From positions 62,001 to 126,000 of the forward strand of contig SVDU01000015.1 of the NCBI GenBank assembly GCA_015057705.1: 64,000 nucleotides of DNA. Direction: 5' to 3'. The notes below the pieces were generated by a model. The model had not been told where the DNA came from. It searched no databases and was given only the letters and a program-made list of their open reading frames with translations. The stretch comes from Paenibacillaceae bacterium (GTDB lineage: Bacteria; Bacillota; Clostridia; Lachnospirales; Lachnospiraceae). Position 1 is the first letter of the stretch. Each line of letters begins with the position of its first letter. The position numbers and the translations under genes were made by a program. This document shows positions 42,816 to 54,456 of this stretch, piece by piece.

Positions 42816-44555
42816 TCATTCAATCTCATAATAACTCCCAGCCTGCCGCTTACACTTCTTTTTTAGTTCGGCAATTTCTGTGGAAAAAGCTTCTATATCT
42901 TTATAAGTCTTGATCCGGTTTGAAATACCTGCAACGGACAGGCTTGCAATTGGAAATTCTTCTGTGATTCCCCTCCTGTTTTTCGATATGATATAACCCC
43001 GAACCATATCATCTTTATGGTATAGGGAAGAAACACGATGAGAAAATCGTTCAATTACTTTTTCACAATAATTTTCTGCTTCATGGTAATCGCAGATTAC
43101 AATAAAATCATCTCCTCCGATATGGCCAATAAACTCATTTCTGGAGGCGGCTTTTTTCAGGATATCTGCGAGGAGCATCAGCATCATGTCTCCGGATTGA
43201 AAGCTGTATGCGTCATTATAAGATTTGAAGTTATCAATATCAAAATATATAATACAATAGGGTGAATCATTTAATATCCTGTACAGGATCTCCTGGTCGA
43301 TTAACAGGTTGCCAGGCAATCCTGTCAGTGGATTTGAGTGCATGGCAGTATCTACCTCTACCTTGGTACAGGCTTCAAGAAGATCTTTTATAGTTACAAT
43401 TCCCCAGTACATCCCTTCTTTTTCCACAACAATTGGGTTATAAAGCTGATCATAATGTCTTTGCATGGCAAGCTTGGAAACTTGGTTCACGGGCATATCG
43501 TAATTTACACTGAGGAAGTTTTTGCTGGTCAGCTGCTGTATACTTCTTTTGGAGTTAAGGCTAAAACCATATCTTCCTCCAAATTTTTCTATTAAGGAAG
43601 TTCTGGTCATAAAACCAATGGCAGCGCCGCCTTCTGTCACTGTAAATTCTGTGATAGAGGGGTCATTTTGAAGTTCTTCATATATTCTAAGTGCCTTTTC
43701 ATGTGGGTAAAAAGTATGCCCTGAACGTGACAGATAACCGGCCATGGGATAAAGAGAAGCTATGTTTTTCCTGATGTAACTTTTAGTCTGAAAGCTTCTG
43801 ATTAAGTCTGCCTTATCTTTGGTAATATCCTTAAAATCCGGATCAGGGTAACCCAAAAAGAAACCCTGGCCATAACCGACTCCCAGACTGACCAGTGTTT
43901 CCAGTTCTGCTTCTGTTTCAATTCCTTCTGCAATTACAAGTATACCTGCATTTTTTCCGAATTCAGACAGTGCCTTAATCAGCAACTGCTTTGTTTCGTC
44001 CTTATGTACATCTCTGATTATATTCATGTCAAGCTTTATTAAATCAGGTCTGGCGTTTGCAATTATATTAAGCCCAGAGTAACCGGCGCCCACATCATCA
44101 ATTGCAATTCCGTAATTCTGCTTTTGATAATGCTCAACTGCGGATGTAAAGGCATGGGTATCCAATATAGACACACGTTCCGTTATTTCAAAAATGATGT
44201 CATTGGAATTTAAACCGAATTTTTGAAGGTATGCTTTGGTAAAACCTTCCCGAAAGGCGTTATCATAAATAATATTACAGTTTACATTGAGAAATAGCTT
44301 TTTACCCCGCTCCATATGTATGGATTGTTCCAGTGCTTTTACCCTGCACAGCGTTTCCAGTTCCCAGGACTTATTATGTTTAAATGCTGTTAGAAACATC
44401 TCCTCTATATTCATTTCCAGTTCTTTTTGAGATATCCGGCTTAATGCTTCATATCCGTAGGTTTTTCCATCCACAAGCGAAACAATTGGCTGGAATACCG
44501 GTGCTAAATGCTGGCCTTCTAAAATTCTGTTTAATAGCTGCTGTTTGTCGTCCAT
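42816..44555 (-). CDS. EAL-CBS-GGDEF cyclic-di-GMP signalling protein
   Basis: A 579-residue cytoplasmic protein with no membrane helix. The EAL domain (about 1-240) keeps all catalytic positions: YEALSR, NVN, EITER, IDDVGAGYSG, IKLD, AEGIE and GQGFFLG, so it should hydrolyse c-di-GMP. A CBS-pair-like region (about 265-395) follows. The GGDEF domain (about 410-570) carries GHIGGDDFIVI, with Asp where the catalytic Glu is expected, so cyclase activity is doubtful. Start at 44555 follows AAGGAG by 7 nt. No c-di-GMP riboswitch was seen nearby. Confidence 0.9.
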   Translation of the reverse strand: MDDKQQLLNRILEGQHLAPVFQPIVSLVDGKTYGYEALSRISQKELEMNIEEMFLTAFKHNKSWELETLCRVKALEQSIHMERGKKLFLNVNCNIIYDNAFREGFTKAYLQKFGLNSNDIIFEITERVSILDTHAFTSAVEHYQKQNYGIAIDDVGAGYSGLNIIANARPDLIKLDMNIIRDVHKDETKQLLIKALSEFGKNAGILVIAEGIETEAELETLVSLGVGYGQGFFLGYPDPDFKDITKDKADLIRSFQTKSYIRKNIASLYPMAGYLSRSGHTFYPHEKALRIYEELQNDPSITEFTVTEGGAAIGFMTRTSLIEKFGGRYGFSLNSKRSIQQLTSKNFLSVNYDMPVNQVSKLAMQRHYDQLYNPIVVEKEGMYWGIVTIKDLLEACTKVEVDTAMHSNPLTGLPGNLLIDQEILYRILNDSPYCIIYFDIDNFKSYNDAYSFQSGDMMLMLLADILKKAASRNEFIGHIGGDDFIVICDYHEAENYCEKVIERFSHRVSSLYHKDDMVRGYIISKNRRGITEEFPIASLSVAGISNRIKTYKDIEAFSTEIAELKKKCKRQAGSYYEIE

Positions 44556-44579
44556 AACAATGCTCCTTATTCCGTTCAC

Positions 44580-45105
44580 ATTGTGATGAATCCATATTAA
44601 TATATAAATTAAATCAGAACAAGCATATTACGGTAAAGATTATGTAATACTTGTTTAAGGACTAATGCTCCTTTCTGAAAGAAAAAGCATTTTCTATTTC
44701 TTTTTCCTGTATCTTCCAATTTCTAATCCATTTTAATAAGAAGAGAGAGAATCAAAATTATATTTCTATTCGTGGGAGCATTTGTGTGTTTTGATAGCGC
44801 CACTTTAGCACGGTAAAATGGTAGTTGGTTTTTTATCCATCTTAATTACTGTATTTGGACGATCGTTCGTTACTTATGACGATGAATTAAAAAAAACGAA
44901 AAAAATACATGGCAATTTACACAAAATATTAGAAAAAAATTCTACATATAACCTAGAAAAATTTCTTTAAAGAGATTAAGTTTACAATTCGTTTACATTT
45001 TAGGTTAAAAAATTAATAATAATTTTAGATTTTAGACAGTTAAAATTGTTCCAAATGTTCAAACAATTGTGCGCATTAATAAGATGTTATGAATCAGACA
45101 AAATG
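44580..45105. other. AT-rich intergenic region upstream of the F-ATPase operon
   Basis: No gene, atpI/atpZ homologue or recognised riboswitch is seen. Features are a GGAGCATTTGTG segment, an ACGATCGT palindrome near 44861, and long A/T runs around 44890-45060 of the UP-element type before the atp promoter. Confidence 0.5.
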
Positions 45106-45134
45106 TTGACAATTTTTGCAGATGAAAGTATGAT
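45106..45134 (+). promoter_or_regulatory. sigma-A promoter of the F-ATPase operon
   Basis: TTGACA (45106-45111), 17-nt spacer, TATGAT (45129-45134); leader of about 87 nt. Confidence 0.8.
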
Positions 45135-45227
45135 ACACGGTATACCTGAGCTACATTGTATATTTACACGTACAATATTGTGAATCGGGAACCATAAAGG
45201 AGAAAAAAACAGTCTCTAAGAAAGGAA

Positions 45228-45923
45228 GTGAGCATTACGGAGGAGCTGGCAGAGAAGTTATTAGAGGAACTGAACTGCGAAACGGTCTTTACCATTCCGA
45301 TATTCGGCGGCATTCCAATCGCTGAGTCCGTAGTGGTGACATGGGTTATCATGTTGGCATTGACTGTCCTTTCCATCATCCTGGTTAGAAACCTACAGGT
45401 TGAGAACCCTGGAAAGAAACAGCAGGTGCTTGAGATGGCCATCGGCGGGCTTTACAATTTCTTTGAAAGTCTGATCGGTGAGGAAGGGAAACGTTATATC
45501 CCTTATCTGATATCTGTGGCAATTTATATTGCTGTGGCCAACTTAATCGGTATCATTGGTTTTAAGCCTCCCACAAAGGATTTAAATTCCACTGCTGCAC
45601 TTGCGGTTATGAGCATTGTGCTGATCGAATACTCCGGTTTTCATAAAAAAGGGGGAAAAGGTTTTCTGAAGGCATTTGCAGAGCCAATGCCGCTGTTAAC
45701 CCCAATGAATGTCATGGAACTATTTATCAGACCATTGTCGCTGTGCATGCGATTATTCGGTAATGTTTTGGGATCATTCGTAGTAATGGAACTAATCAAA
45801 CAGGTGGCGGGTTTCATCGTACCAATTCCGTTCACCATGTATTTTGACATTTTTGACGGATTGATTCAGGCATACGTATTTGTATTTTTAACAGGTCTAT
45901 TTATGAAAGAAGCATTAGAATAA
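45228..45923 (+). CDS. atpB: F-type ATP synthase subunit a
   Basis: A 231-residue membrane subunit with five to six helices that form the ion half-channels. The essential Arg is in PLSLCMRLFGNVLG (about residue 174), and the C-terminal YVFVFLTGLFMKEAL is typical. The start is uncertain: the GTG at 45228 abuts its AAAGGAA, but no other in-frame start precedes a stop at 45195. First gene of the eight-gene atp operon. Confidence 0.92.
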   Translation: MSITEELAEKLLEELNCETVFTIPIFGGIPIAESVVVTWVIMLALTVLSIILVRNLQVENPGKKQQVLEMAIGGLYNFFESLIGEEGKRYIPYLISVAIYIAVANLIGIIGFKPPTKDLNSTAALAVMSIVLIEYSGFHKKGGKGFLKAFAEPMPLLTPMNVMELFIRPLSLCMRLFGNVLGSFVVMELIKQVAGFIVPIPFTMYFDIFDGLIQAYVFVFLTGLFMKEALE

Positions 45924-45951
45924 AACTATTGATGAAAAAGGAGAAATAATT

Positions 45952-46170
45952 ATGTTTGCAGCAATTGGAGCAGGAATCGCAGTATTTACAGGTTTAGGAG
46001 CAGGAATCGGTATCGGTATCGCAACATCAAAAGCAACAGACGCAATTGCAAGACAGCCTGAGGCAGAAGGCAAGATCAGCAAAATGCTGTTACTTGGTTG
46101 TGCGCTTGCAGAGGCAACCGCTATTTATGGTTTCGTTGTAGCCATTCTTATCATTTTATTCCTTAAATAA
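45952..46170 (+). CDS. atpE: F-type ATP synthase subunit c
   Basis: A 72-residue hairpin of two helices joined by the ARQPEA loop. The ion-binding Glu is in ALAEATAIYGF. Of the sodium-site residues known from Ilyobacter-type rings, the helix-1 Gln is Ile and the residue after the Glu is Ala, so the sequence fits proton coupling better. AAGGAG precedes the ATG. Confidence 0.94.
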   Translation: MFAAIGAGIAVFTGLGAGIGIGIATSKATDAIARQPEAEGKISKMLLLGCALAEATAIYGFVVAILIILFLK

Positions 46171-46224
46171 TTTATACCGACAGGATGTACATGGAAAAAA
46201 ATATTAGAAAGGCAGGCGATACAG

Positions 46225-46725
46225 ATGCTTAGACTGGATATGAACTTTGTGTGGAATATCGTGAATCTCATCGTCCTGTATTTTCTGCTGAGGCATTTCC
46301 TGATTCAGCCGGTTATGAATGTCATTAATAAACGGCAAACGATGATTGAGCAGAGCATCAGCAATGCAAGGTCTTCGGAAGGGCAGGCAGCAGTTTTGAA
46401 AAAGCAGTATGAAGAAAAACTGGCCACTTCCGGAGAAGAGGGCGCTAAACTGATTGAGGAAGCGAAAATCCAGGCGAAAGCCCAGTATGACAGGATCTTA
46501 AAGGATGCACAGGAAGATGCGGGACGCGTGATCAGCGAAGCACAGAAAAAGACAGAAGCCGATCAGGAAAAAGCAATGCGCGAAGCAAAAGCCCAGATTG
46601 CAAGTCTGGTGATTGCGGCAGCAGCCAAGGTAGTTGGCCAGGAAACAAACGCGAAAGCAAATCAGGCGCTTTATGATTCATTTTTAGCAGAAGCAGGTGA
46701 TTCCCATGACGCAGGCAGCAATTAA
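46225..46725 (+). CDS. atpF: F-type ATP synthase subunit b
   Basis: A 166-residue stator subunit with one N-terminal membrane helix (NIVNLIVLYFLLRHFLI) and then a long Ala/Glu/Lys/Gln-rich coiled coil to the end. Its last 20 bp overlap the delta subunit gene. Confidence 0.92.
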   Translation: MLRLDMNFVWNIVNLIVLYFLLRHFLIQPVMNVINKRQTMIEQSISNARSSEGQAAVLKKQYEEKLATSGEEGAKLIEEAKIQAKAQYDRILKDAQEDAGRVISEAQKKTEADQEKAMREAKAQIASLVIAAAAKVVGQETNAKANQALYDSFLAEAGDSHDAGSN

Positions 46726-47209
46726 TTACGGGCAGGTGCTGTATGAACTCTCCCTTCCCGAGAAGGTGATAGAGGATGCGGCTCTGGCGCTTAAAACAGT
46801 GCCGGAGCTTAAGCGTGTCTTAAACAGCCCTGTGGTTCCTAAAACCAGCAAACACCGGGTTATCGAGCGGGTATTTGACGAATCCATCAGAATCTTTTTT
46901 AAGGTGCTGGTTGATCGCCGTGATATGGATCTTGCAGATGAAATATTTGAAGCCTGGCGTTCCAAAGTATGCAAAGAAGCGGGCATTTTAGAAGCAACGC
47001 TTTATTATGTAACGGAACCAGATGAAGAACAGATCCGTGAAATAAAGGCCATGCTTTGCAGGAAATATGAGAAAAAGGAAGTAAGGCTCTGCATGATCGA
47101 AGACCCCGGTTTAATCGGTGGCTTCATCCTCCGTGTGGGAGATGTGGAGACTGACTGGAGTTTAAAGGGACGTCTGAGGCAATTAGAACAAAATATAATG
47201 CGGAGGTGA
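46706..47209 (+). CDS. atpH: F-type ATP synthase subunit delta
   Basis: A 167-residue stator subunit. The N-terminal helical bundle begins [13 protein letters not shown] and the C-terminal end has the family pattern [24 protein letters not shown] at 46706 follows AGGTGA inside atpF. Translation is coupled with atpF. Confidence 0.92.
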   Translation: MTQAAINYGQVLYELSLPEKVIEDAALALKTVPELKRVLNSPVVPKTSKHRVIERVFDESIRIFFKVLVDRRDMDLADEIFEAWRSKVCKEAGILEATLYYVTEPDEEQIREIKAMLCRKYEKKEVRLCMIEDPGLIGGFILRVGDVETDWSLKGRLRQLEQNIMRR

Positions 47210-47214
47210 AAAAC

Positions 47215-48723
47215 GTGGCTTCCATCAATTCAGATGAAATTATTTCTATATTGAGAAGTGAAATTAAGGATTATGACGCTCAAGCCAGAGACCAGGAAGT
47301 GGGAACTGTCTTAAGCGTAGGAGACGGCATTGCAACGGTATACGGAATTGATCATGCAATGTACGGTGAAATTGTTATATTTGATAACGGTGTCAAGGGA
47401 ATGGTTCAGGATATCAGAAGAGAAGATATCGGCTGCATTCTCTTTGGCTCAGACCGTGATATAAAGGAAGGCTGCAAGGTTACAAGGACAAAAAGACGTG
47501 CCGGAATTCCGGTTGGCGATCAGTTTGTGGGCAGAGTAGTAAATGCACTGGGAGCACCGATTGATGGAAAGGGAGAGATTCCTTCTGATGATTTCCGTCC
47601 TATTGAAAATGAGGCACCTGGTATCATCGACAGAAAGAGCGTATCCGTTCCCATGGAAACCGGAATTCTCGCCATTGACTCCATGTTCCCAATCGGACGT
47701 GGTCAGAGAGAGTTAATCATCGGTGACCGTCAGACAGGTAAAACATCGATTGCAGTAGACGCTATCTTAAACCAGAAAGGCAAAGATGTAATCTGTGTTT
47801 ACGTGGCAGTTGGACAGAAGGCATCTACAGTTGCCAAGCTTGTTAATACCCTGACTCATTACGGTGCCATGGATTACACCATAGTAGTGTCCTCCACTGC
47901 AAGTGAGCCAGCTCCCCTGCAGTATATTGCACCTTACTCAGGAACAGCACTTGCTGAGCATTTTATGTATAAAGGCAAAGATGTACTGATCGTATATGAT
48001 GATCTTTCCAAGCATGCGGTAGCATACCGTGCACTATCTCTGCTTCTTGAGCGTTCTCCAGGACGTGAAGCGTACCCAGGTGATGTTTTCTATCTTCACT
48101 CCAGGCTATTGGAGCGTTCCAGCCGCTTAAAGGAAGAACTGGGAGGCGGATCCATTACAGCTCTTCCCATTATTGAGACACAGGCTGGAGACGTATCTGC
48201 CTATATCCCGACAAACGTTATTTCTATTACAGATGGACAGATCTTTTTAGAGAGTGACCTCTTTTTCTCCGGTATGAGACCTGCAGTTAACGTTGGTCTT
48301 TCTGTATCCCGTGTAGGCGGTGCAGCTCAGACAAAGGCCATGAAGAAAGCAGCAGGAAGCATTCGTATCGATCTGGCACAGTGCCGTGAGATGGAGGTAT
48401 TTACCCAGTTCAGTTCAGATCTTGATGCAGCTACCAAGGAACAGATTCAGTTCGGAAGAGGACTAACGGAACTGTTAAAGCAGCCATTATGCCACCCACT
48501 AAGTCTTCATGAACAGGTAATCAGTCTGCTAACAGCGAATAACCGCCTTTTACTGGATGTAGAAGTTCCGAAGATGAAAGAATTCCAGAGAAACTTACTT
48601 GATTTCTTTGAGAGTGTTCATCCGGAGATCGTCAAAGAGATCGAGGAAACCAAGGCATTGTCTGATGAGCTGAAACAGAAGATTCTTGACGGGGTTGCAG
48701 AATTTAAACAGAAACGGGTGTAA
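47215..48723 (+). CDS. atpA: F-type ATP synthase subunit alpha
   Basis: A 502-residue regulatory head subunit. P-loop [13 protein letters not shown] (about residue 168), [13 protein letters not shown] (Walker B region) and the signature [17 protein letters not shown] are present. GTG at 47215 lies 8 nt after GGAGG; a GTG at 47206 lies within that site. It overlaps nothing else and is followed by atpG after 3 bp. Confidence 0.96.
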   Translation: MASINSDEIISILRSEIKDYDAQARDQEVGTVLSVGDGIATVYGIDHAMYGEIVIFDNGVKGMVQDIRREDIGCILFGSDRDIKEGCKVTRTKRRAGIPVGDQFVGRVVNALGAPIDGKGEIPSDDFRPIENEAPGIIDRKSVSVPMETGILAIDSMFPIGRGQRELIIGDRQTGKTSIAVDAILNQKGKDVICVYVAVGQKASTVAKLVNTLTHYGAMDYTIVVSSTASEPAPLQYIAPYSGTALAEHFMYKGKDVLIVYDDLSKHAVAYRALSLLLERSPGREAYPGDVFYLHSRLLERSSRLKEELGGGSITALPIIETQAGDVSAYIPTNVISITDGQIFLESDLFFSGMRPAVNVGLSVSRVGGAAQTKAMKKAAGSIRIDLAQCREMEVFTQFSSDLDAATKEQIQFGRGLTELLKQPLCHPLSLHEQVISLLTANNRLLLDVEVPKMKEFQRNLLDFFESVHPEIVKEIEETKALSDELKQKILDGVAEFKQKRV

Positions 48724-48726
48724 GAT

Positions 48727-49623
48727 ATGGCAAATGCGAGAGAAATACAAAGCAGGATGAACAGTATCAAGAGTACCATGAAAATAACCAATGCGATGTA
48801 TACTATTTCCTCGTCAAAGTTAAAAAGGGCCAGAAAAGCCCTGACTGATACGGAGCCTTATTTTTACGGGTTACAAAGAACCATTGACCGAATCATAAGG
48901 CATACGCCCGACATTGATGACCAGTATTTAGATACCCGGCCAGAGATCAAAAAAGAGGACCGTAAAATAGGATATATCGTAGTAACAGCAGATAAGGGTC
49001 TTGCAGGTGCTTATAATCACAACGTTTTTAAACTGGCACAGGAACAGATCGACAAGGGAGGAAATCCCACCCTGTTTGTAGTAGGTGATCTGGGACAGCA
49101 GTATTTTTCTAAAAAAGGAATACCGGTGGAACAGGATTTCCGCTATACAGTTCAGAAACCTAATATGAGCCGTGCAAGAATTATTGAAGAGAAGATTGTT
49201 GATTATTTTCTTTCAGGGAAACTTGATGAAGTGTATATGATCTATACAAGAATGGTCAATGCGATGAAAATGGAAGCCGAAATACGGCAGCTTCTGCCAA
49301 TTCCCAAGAACCGCACCGGGCAGAGTGTTCCTTTAAATGTCCATTTAGAGGAAATCACCATGAAGCCGTCTCCCCAGGCAGTAATTGACGCGATTGTGCC
49401 TAACTATATTGCAGGATTTATTTATGGAGGACTGGTGGAATCCTATTCCAGTGAGCAGAACTCCAGAATGATGGCAATGCAGGCAGCCACAAAGAGTGCC
49501 CAGGAAATGCTTGATGATCTGGCAATTACCTATAACCGGGTGCGGCAGGCTGCAATTACCCAGGAAATTACCGAGGTAATCAGCGGAGCAAAGGCACAGA
49601 AGAAGAAACAGAAAAAGGCTTAG
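48727..49623 (+). CDS. atpG: F-type ATP synthase subunit gamma
   Basis: A 298-residue central stalk. Begins ANAREIQSRMNSIKSTMKIT; VVTADKGLAGAYNHNV and the C-terminal RQAAITQEITEVISGA are the family signatures. It follows atpA by 3 bp. Confidence 0.94.
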   Translation: MANAREIQSRMNSIKSTMKITNAMYTISSSKLKRARKALTDTEPYFYGLQRTIDRIIRHTPDIDDQYLDTRPEIKKEDRKIGYIVVTADKGLAGAYNHNVFKLAQEQIDKGGNPTLFVVGDLGQQYFSKKGIPVEQDFRYTVQKPNMSRARIIEEKIVDYFLSGKLDEVYMIYTRMVNAMKMEAEIRQLLPIPKNRTGQSVPLNVHLEEITMKPSPQAVIDAIVPNYIAGFIYGGLVESYSSEQNSRMMAMQAATKSAQEMLDDLAITYNRVRQAAITQEITEVISGAKAQKKKQKKA

Positions 49624-49679
49624 GCCATATCGTATTTTCCATAAATTGAGAGAGGAGGAGTCCTCACGACTGTGAGTAA

Positions 49680-51080
<1,401 letters not shown>

Positions 51081-51096
51081 CTTGGAGGTGCTGCCA

Positions 51097-51516
51097 GTGA
51101 GTACAAGTACATTTTTCCTTCAGGTGCTTGCCAGTGACAAGGTTTTTTACAAAGGACCGTGCCAAAAGTTAATCATTCCTCTTGCAGATGGTGAAAAAGC
51201 AGTTCTGCCTCATCACGAAGATATGGTAATTGCGGTTGCCATCGGAGAGATGAGACTGATGAACGAAGACGGAGAATGGATTCACGCCGTGGTAGGAAAC
51301 GGATTTGTTCAGATTGTTAACAACCGTGTGACTCTTCTGGTGGATACGGCAGAGCTTCCTCAGGATATTGACGAACGCCGTGCGGAAGAAGCCAGGGAGA
51401 GAGCAGAGGAACAGTTAAGACAGGGCAAGAGCCTTCAGGAGCATTCTCATTTTGAAGCATCCTTAGCCAGATCTCTGGCAAGACTGCGTACCAAGCATAA
51501 ATATGAGATCCGATAG
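51097..51516 (+). CDS. atpC: F-type ATP synthase subunit epsilon
   Basis: A 139-residue subunit with an N-terminal beta sandwich (LPHHEDMVIAVAIGEMRLM) and a C-terminal helical hairpin (DERRAEEARERAEEQL) that can inhibit hydrolysis. GTG at 51097 follows GGAGGTG. Last gene before the operon terminator. Confidence 0.92.
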   Translation: MSTSTFFLQVLASDKVFYKGPCQKLIIPLADGEKAVLPHHEDMVIAVAIGEMRLMNEDGEWIHAVVGNGFVQIVNNRVTLLVDTAELPQDIDERRAEEARERAEEQLRQGKSLQEHSHFEASLARSLARLRTKHKYEIR

Positions 51517-51533
51517 GAAATTACAGTGAAAAG

Positions 51534-51580
51534 AAAGATACCCGAAAACGGCAGATCGTGCCGGCAGGGTATCTTTTTTT
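51534..51580 (+). terminator. terminator of the F-ATPase operon
   Basis: AAAGATACCC (51534-51543) and GGGTATCTTT (51567-51576), inner GGCA/TGCC, then a T-run to 51580. Confidence 0.93.
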
Positions 51581-51709
51581 GTATAAAAAATTATCCAAAA
51601 ATATGGTTTTTATTGGAAGCACTGCGGTTGACGGTGTATTTGATTGGTGCTATAGTAAACAGTACAAAGCCTGTAAACAACAGGGAAAACAGATTATGGA
51701 GGAGTTGTA

Positions 51710-53440
51710 GTGTTTAGAAATCTAAAGATAAGAGCGAAGGTTTTTGCTGCTTTTGGTTTGATTATTGTATTTGGCATACTTGCCTTTTCCGGCCTTTTAA
51801 TGGGTATGAAAAAGATTGCAGGCAATGCCCAGGATTTATATGACAAGCCATATTCGGCAGCCCAGAACACATGGGAGATCCGCCGGGGACTGTTAGACAG
51901 TCAGATGGCTCTTTACCGCCTTACCAGCGTAAAAAAGACTGAACTTAATTCAGCAACTGAGGAAGCCAGGACTGTTATGGATCAGGATAGTAAGGAGATT
52001 GAACAAGCAGTAGCAGAACTGGGGCAGAAGTTAAGAACTCAGGAAGAAAAGGACATACTGGCTAAGATACAGGCTGGTATTGGAGAGACATCAGAGATCA
52101 GAGAGAGTGTGTTAAGTCTGACTTCGGGCGGCAAGCTTGACGAGGCAAGAAGTCTTGTAAAAAGTGCTTACGAACCAAAGTTTGAAGAGGTCAGGTCTCA
52201 GGCTGTGAATCTGGGTGATCTTGTGGCAAAGGATGCCCAGGGGTTTGTGGGAGCAGCAAACAGATCCAGTAACCTGTATCTCATGGCAGGTATCATGGCT
52301 ATGGTATTAACCATTGTATTATGCGGGGTGACGGGGTACTTTTTCTCAAAATCTATTTTAAAACCACTGAAGGAACTGGATCTGGCGGCAAAGGAGATGG
52401 CAAACGGTGATTTAAAGGCTGTCCGTTATATTACATACCAGTCCCGTGATGAGCTGGGTGGTCTGGCAGAAAACCTCCGCCTTACCATGAAGACTCTGGA
52501 TGCTTATATCTCAGAAATATCATCCATTCTTTTACGGCTGTCCAAGGGAGACTTAACGGTGCCGCGAGATCAGATCACTGATTTTGTAGGTGATTTTTCA
52601 GAAATTAAAAGCTCCTTTGTTACCATATTAAAGAGCTTTAACAGTACACTGGGAGATATTCACGAAGCCAGTGCCCAGGTTGATGTCAGTTCTGATCAGG
52701 TTTCTGATGCGGCTCAGCTGCTGTCACAGGGATCCACAGAACAGGCAACTGCGTTAGAGGATCTGACAGGGGCGATTTCTCATATTTCAGAGCAGATCAG
52801 AGACAACGCAGAACATGCAAAGAAAGCCAATTCTCTTACGGAACAGGCACAGACAGAAGTGGAAGAAAGTAATCATCACATGGTATCCATGAATGATGCC
52901 ATGAGGGAGATCAGCCAGTCATCCCAGGAGATCGGAAAGATAATGAAAGCAATTGAGGACATTGCATTTCAGACTAATATTCTTGCATTAAATGCAGCCG
53001 TGGAAGCTGCAAGAGCAGGTGAAGCAGGAAAAGGATTTGCAGTGGTAGCAGATGAAGTAAGAAATTTAGCAAGCAAGAGTGCGGAAGCCAGCAAGAATAC
53101 GGCTGTTTTAATTGAAAACTCGGTTAGTACAGTGGAAAAGGGAATGGGTATTGCGGAGCAGACTTCCCGCTCACTGAATGTGGTGAGAGATACCATGGAT
53201 CAGGTAGTGGATACGGTTAACCGCATCACCCTGGCATCGGAAAAACAGGCAGAGTCGGTTGAGAATGTATCCGGCAGGGTTAATCAGATTGCCGCAGTGG
53301 TACAGACCAATTCTGCTACCGCAGAGGAGAGTGCAGCTGCCAGCGAGGAGATGTCCAGTCAGGCTGCATACCTAGAGCAGCTTGTGGAGCGGTTCCACCT
53401 GTACTGCGACAGAAAAGAAACGGAAAACGAATCGTGTTAA
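51710..53440 (+). CDS. methyl-accepting chemotaxis protein
   Basis: A 576-residue receptor. TM1 is about 12-32, the periplasmic-type four-helix-bundle sensor (4HB_MCP) 33-185, TM2 187-210, HAMP 212-265, and a long signalling coil follows. The hairpin tip [20 protein letters not shown] (about residue 430) is the CheA/CheW contact. There is no C-terminal pentapeptide for CheR. GTG start after GGAGGAG. Confidence 0.93.
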   Translation: MFRNLKIRAKVFAAFGLIIVFGILAFSGLLMGMKKIAGNAQDLYDKPYSAAQNTWEIRRGLLDSQMALYRLTSVKKTELNSATEEARTVMDQDSKEIEQAVAELGQKLRTQEEKDILAKIQAGIGETSEIRESVLSLTSGGKLDEARSLVKSAYEPKFEEVRSQAVNLGDLVAKDAQGFVGAANRSSNLYLMAGIMAMVLTIVLCGVTGYFFSKSILKPLKELDLAAKEMANGDLKAVRYITYQSRDELGGLAENLRLTMKTLDAYISEISSILLRLSKGDLTVPRDQITDFVGDFSEIKSSFVTILKSFNSTLGDIHEASAQVDVSSDQVSDAAQLLSQGSTEQATALEDLTGAISHISEQIRDNAEHAKKANSLTEQAQTEVEESNHHMVSMNDAMREISQSSQEIGKIMKAIEDIAFQTNILALNAAVEAARAGEAGKGFAVVADEVRNLASKSAEASKNTAVLIENSVSTVEKGMGIAEQTSRSLNVVRDTMDQVVDTVNRITLASEKQAESVENVSGRVNQIAAVVQTNSATAEESAAASEEMSSQAAYLEQLVERFHLYCDRKETENESC

Positions 53441-53446
53441 TAAAAT

Positions 53447-53485
53447 GGACCCTGGATGGTGAAATACCTTCCAGGGTCCGTTTTT
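53447..53485. terminator. bidirectional terminator between the chemotaxis and ZIP genes
   Basis: GGACCCTGGA (53447-53456) pairs with TCCAGGGTCC (53470-53479), followed by GTTTTT on the plus strand and ATTTTA on the minus strand. Confidence 0.9.
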
Positions 53486-54290
53486 AGCCTAAAGAAACGT
53501 CCAGAATCATCATAACAAGAAATCCAGCCATAACGCCCAACGTTCCTACATTAGAATGCTCGCCTAAGTGAGCCTCCGGAATCAGCTCTTCTACTACAAC
53601 ATACATCATGGCACCTGCAGCAAAAGACAAAAGCCAGGGCATTAGTGGTGCAATGCTTCCAGCAATAATAACGGTAAGAATTCCAAAAACAGGTTCCACG
53701 ATTCCGGATAAACTTCCTTTTATAAATGCCTTTTTTGCAGACAGCCCTTCCTGTCTCAGGGGAAGGGAGATTGCAGCACCTTCCGGAAAGTTCTGAATAC
53801 CAATTCCTAAGGCGAGAGCCATGGCTGAGGTATAAAGCGCAGGATCGCCTCCGTGCTGCGCTGCAAGAGCAAAGGCCAGACCGACTGCCATACCTTCCGG
53901 GATGTTATGAAGGGTTACAGCCATAACTAGCAGTGTGGTACGTTTCCAGGAAGAGGAAACGCCTTCCGCTTTATTCACTCCGGGATTGCTCATATCTGGA
54001 TGAAGATGAGGCAGATAGGAATCCAGTACAATTAAAAACAGTACGCCCAGTAAAAATCCACCGGCAGCAGGAATCCAGCCGATGCCGCCCTTTGCTTCCG
54101 CCTCTTCTATGGCAGGAATGAGCAGAGACCAGACAGATGCTGCAATCATAACGCCTGCCGCAAATCCAAGAAAGATTCTCTGAATTGATTGGTTTACTTC
54201 CTTACGGAAGAAAAATACAACCGAAGCTCCCAGTGTTGTCATTAGAAATGTAAAGCCGGTTCCTCCGGCAGCCCATAATATTGGTGTCAT
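53484..54290 (-). CDS. ZIP-family metal ion transporter
   Basis: A 268-residue transporter with eight membrane helices. Metal-site motifs are VTLHNIPEGMAVGLAF (TM4) and GIQNFPEGAAISLPL (TM5). The loop between TM3 and TM4 has LPHLHPD, a His-rich ligand loop. It imports divalent metal, probably zinc, manganese or iron. AGGAGG precedes the ATG. A 16-bp palindrome just after its promoter suggests metal-dependent repression. Confidence 0.9.
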   Translation of the reverse strand: MTPILWAAGGTGFTFLMTTLGASVVFFFRKEVNQSIQRIFLGFAAGVMIAASVWSLLIPAIEEAEAKGGIGWIPAAGGFLLGVLFLIVLDSYLPHLHPDMSNPGVNKAEGVSSSWKRTTLLVMAVTLHNIPEGMAVGLAFALAAQHGGDPALYTSAMALALGIGIQNFPEGAAISLPLRQEGLSAKKAFIKGSLSGIVEPVFGILTVIIAGSIAPLMPWLLSFAAGAMMYVVVEELIPEAHLGEHSNVGTLGVMAGFLVMMILDVSLG

Positions 54291-54316
54291 AAAATTCCTC
54301 CTTTCTATCAGAAAAA

Positions 54317-54332
54317 GTTAGCAAATGCTAAC
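54317..54332. promoter_or_regulatory. operator-like palindrome ahead of the ZIP gene
   Basis: GTTAGCA-AA-TGCTAAC, perfect 7-bp arms, lies 18 bp downstream of the -10 of the ZIP promoter. Size and place suit a DtxR/MntR- or Fur-type repressor; the protein cannot be named. Confidence 0.5.
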
Positions 54333-54349
54333 CTGCATTTCTTACATTT

Positions 54350-54378
54350 ACTATACCATAACCCATTAAATGTGGCAA
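54350..54378 (-). promoter_or_regulatory. sigma-A promoter of the ZIP gene
   Basis: Minus strand TTGCCA (54373-54378), 17-nt spacer, TATAGT (54350-54355). Confidence 0.65.
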
Positions 54379-54456
54379 TGAAATAAATTCCCTTTCCATT
54401 TACGACAAAATTGTGTTAAAATAGACCTGATTTTACATACGAAAGGAAATTGATTG

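Noticed and set aside
44580-45105. c-di-GMP riboswitch or atpI/atpZ gene upstream of the F-ATPase operon
   Set aside because: No conserved riboswitch core was found and no open frame of suitable size and hydrophobicity is present.
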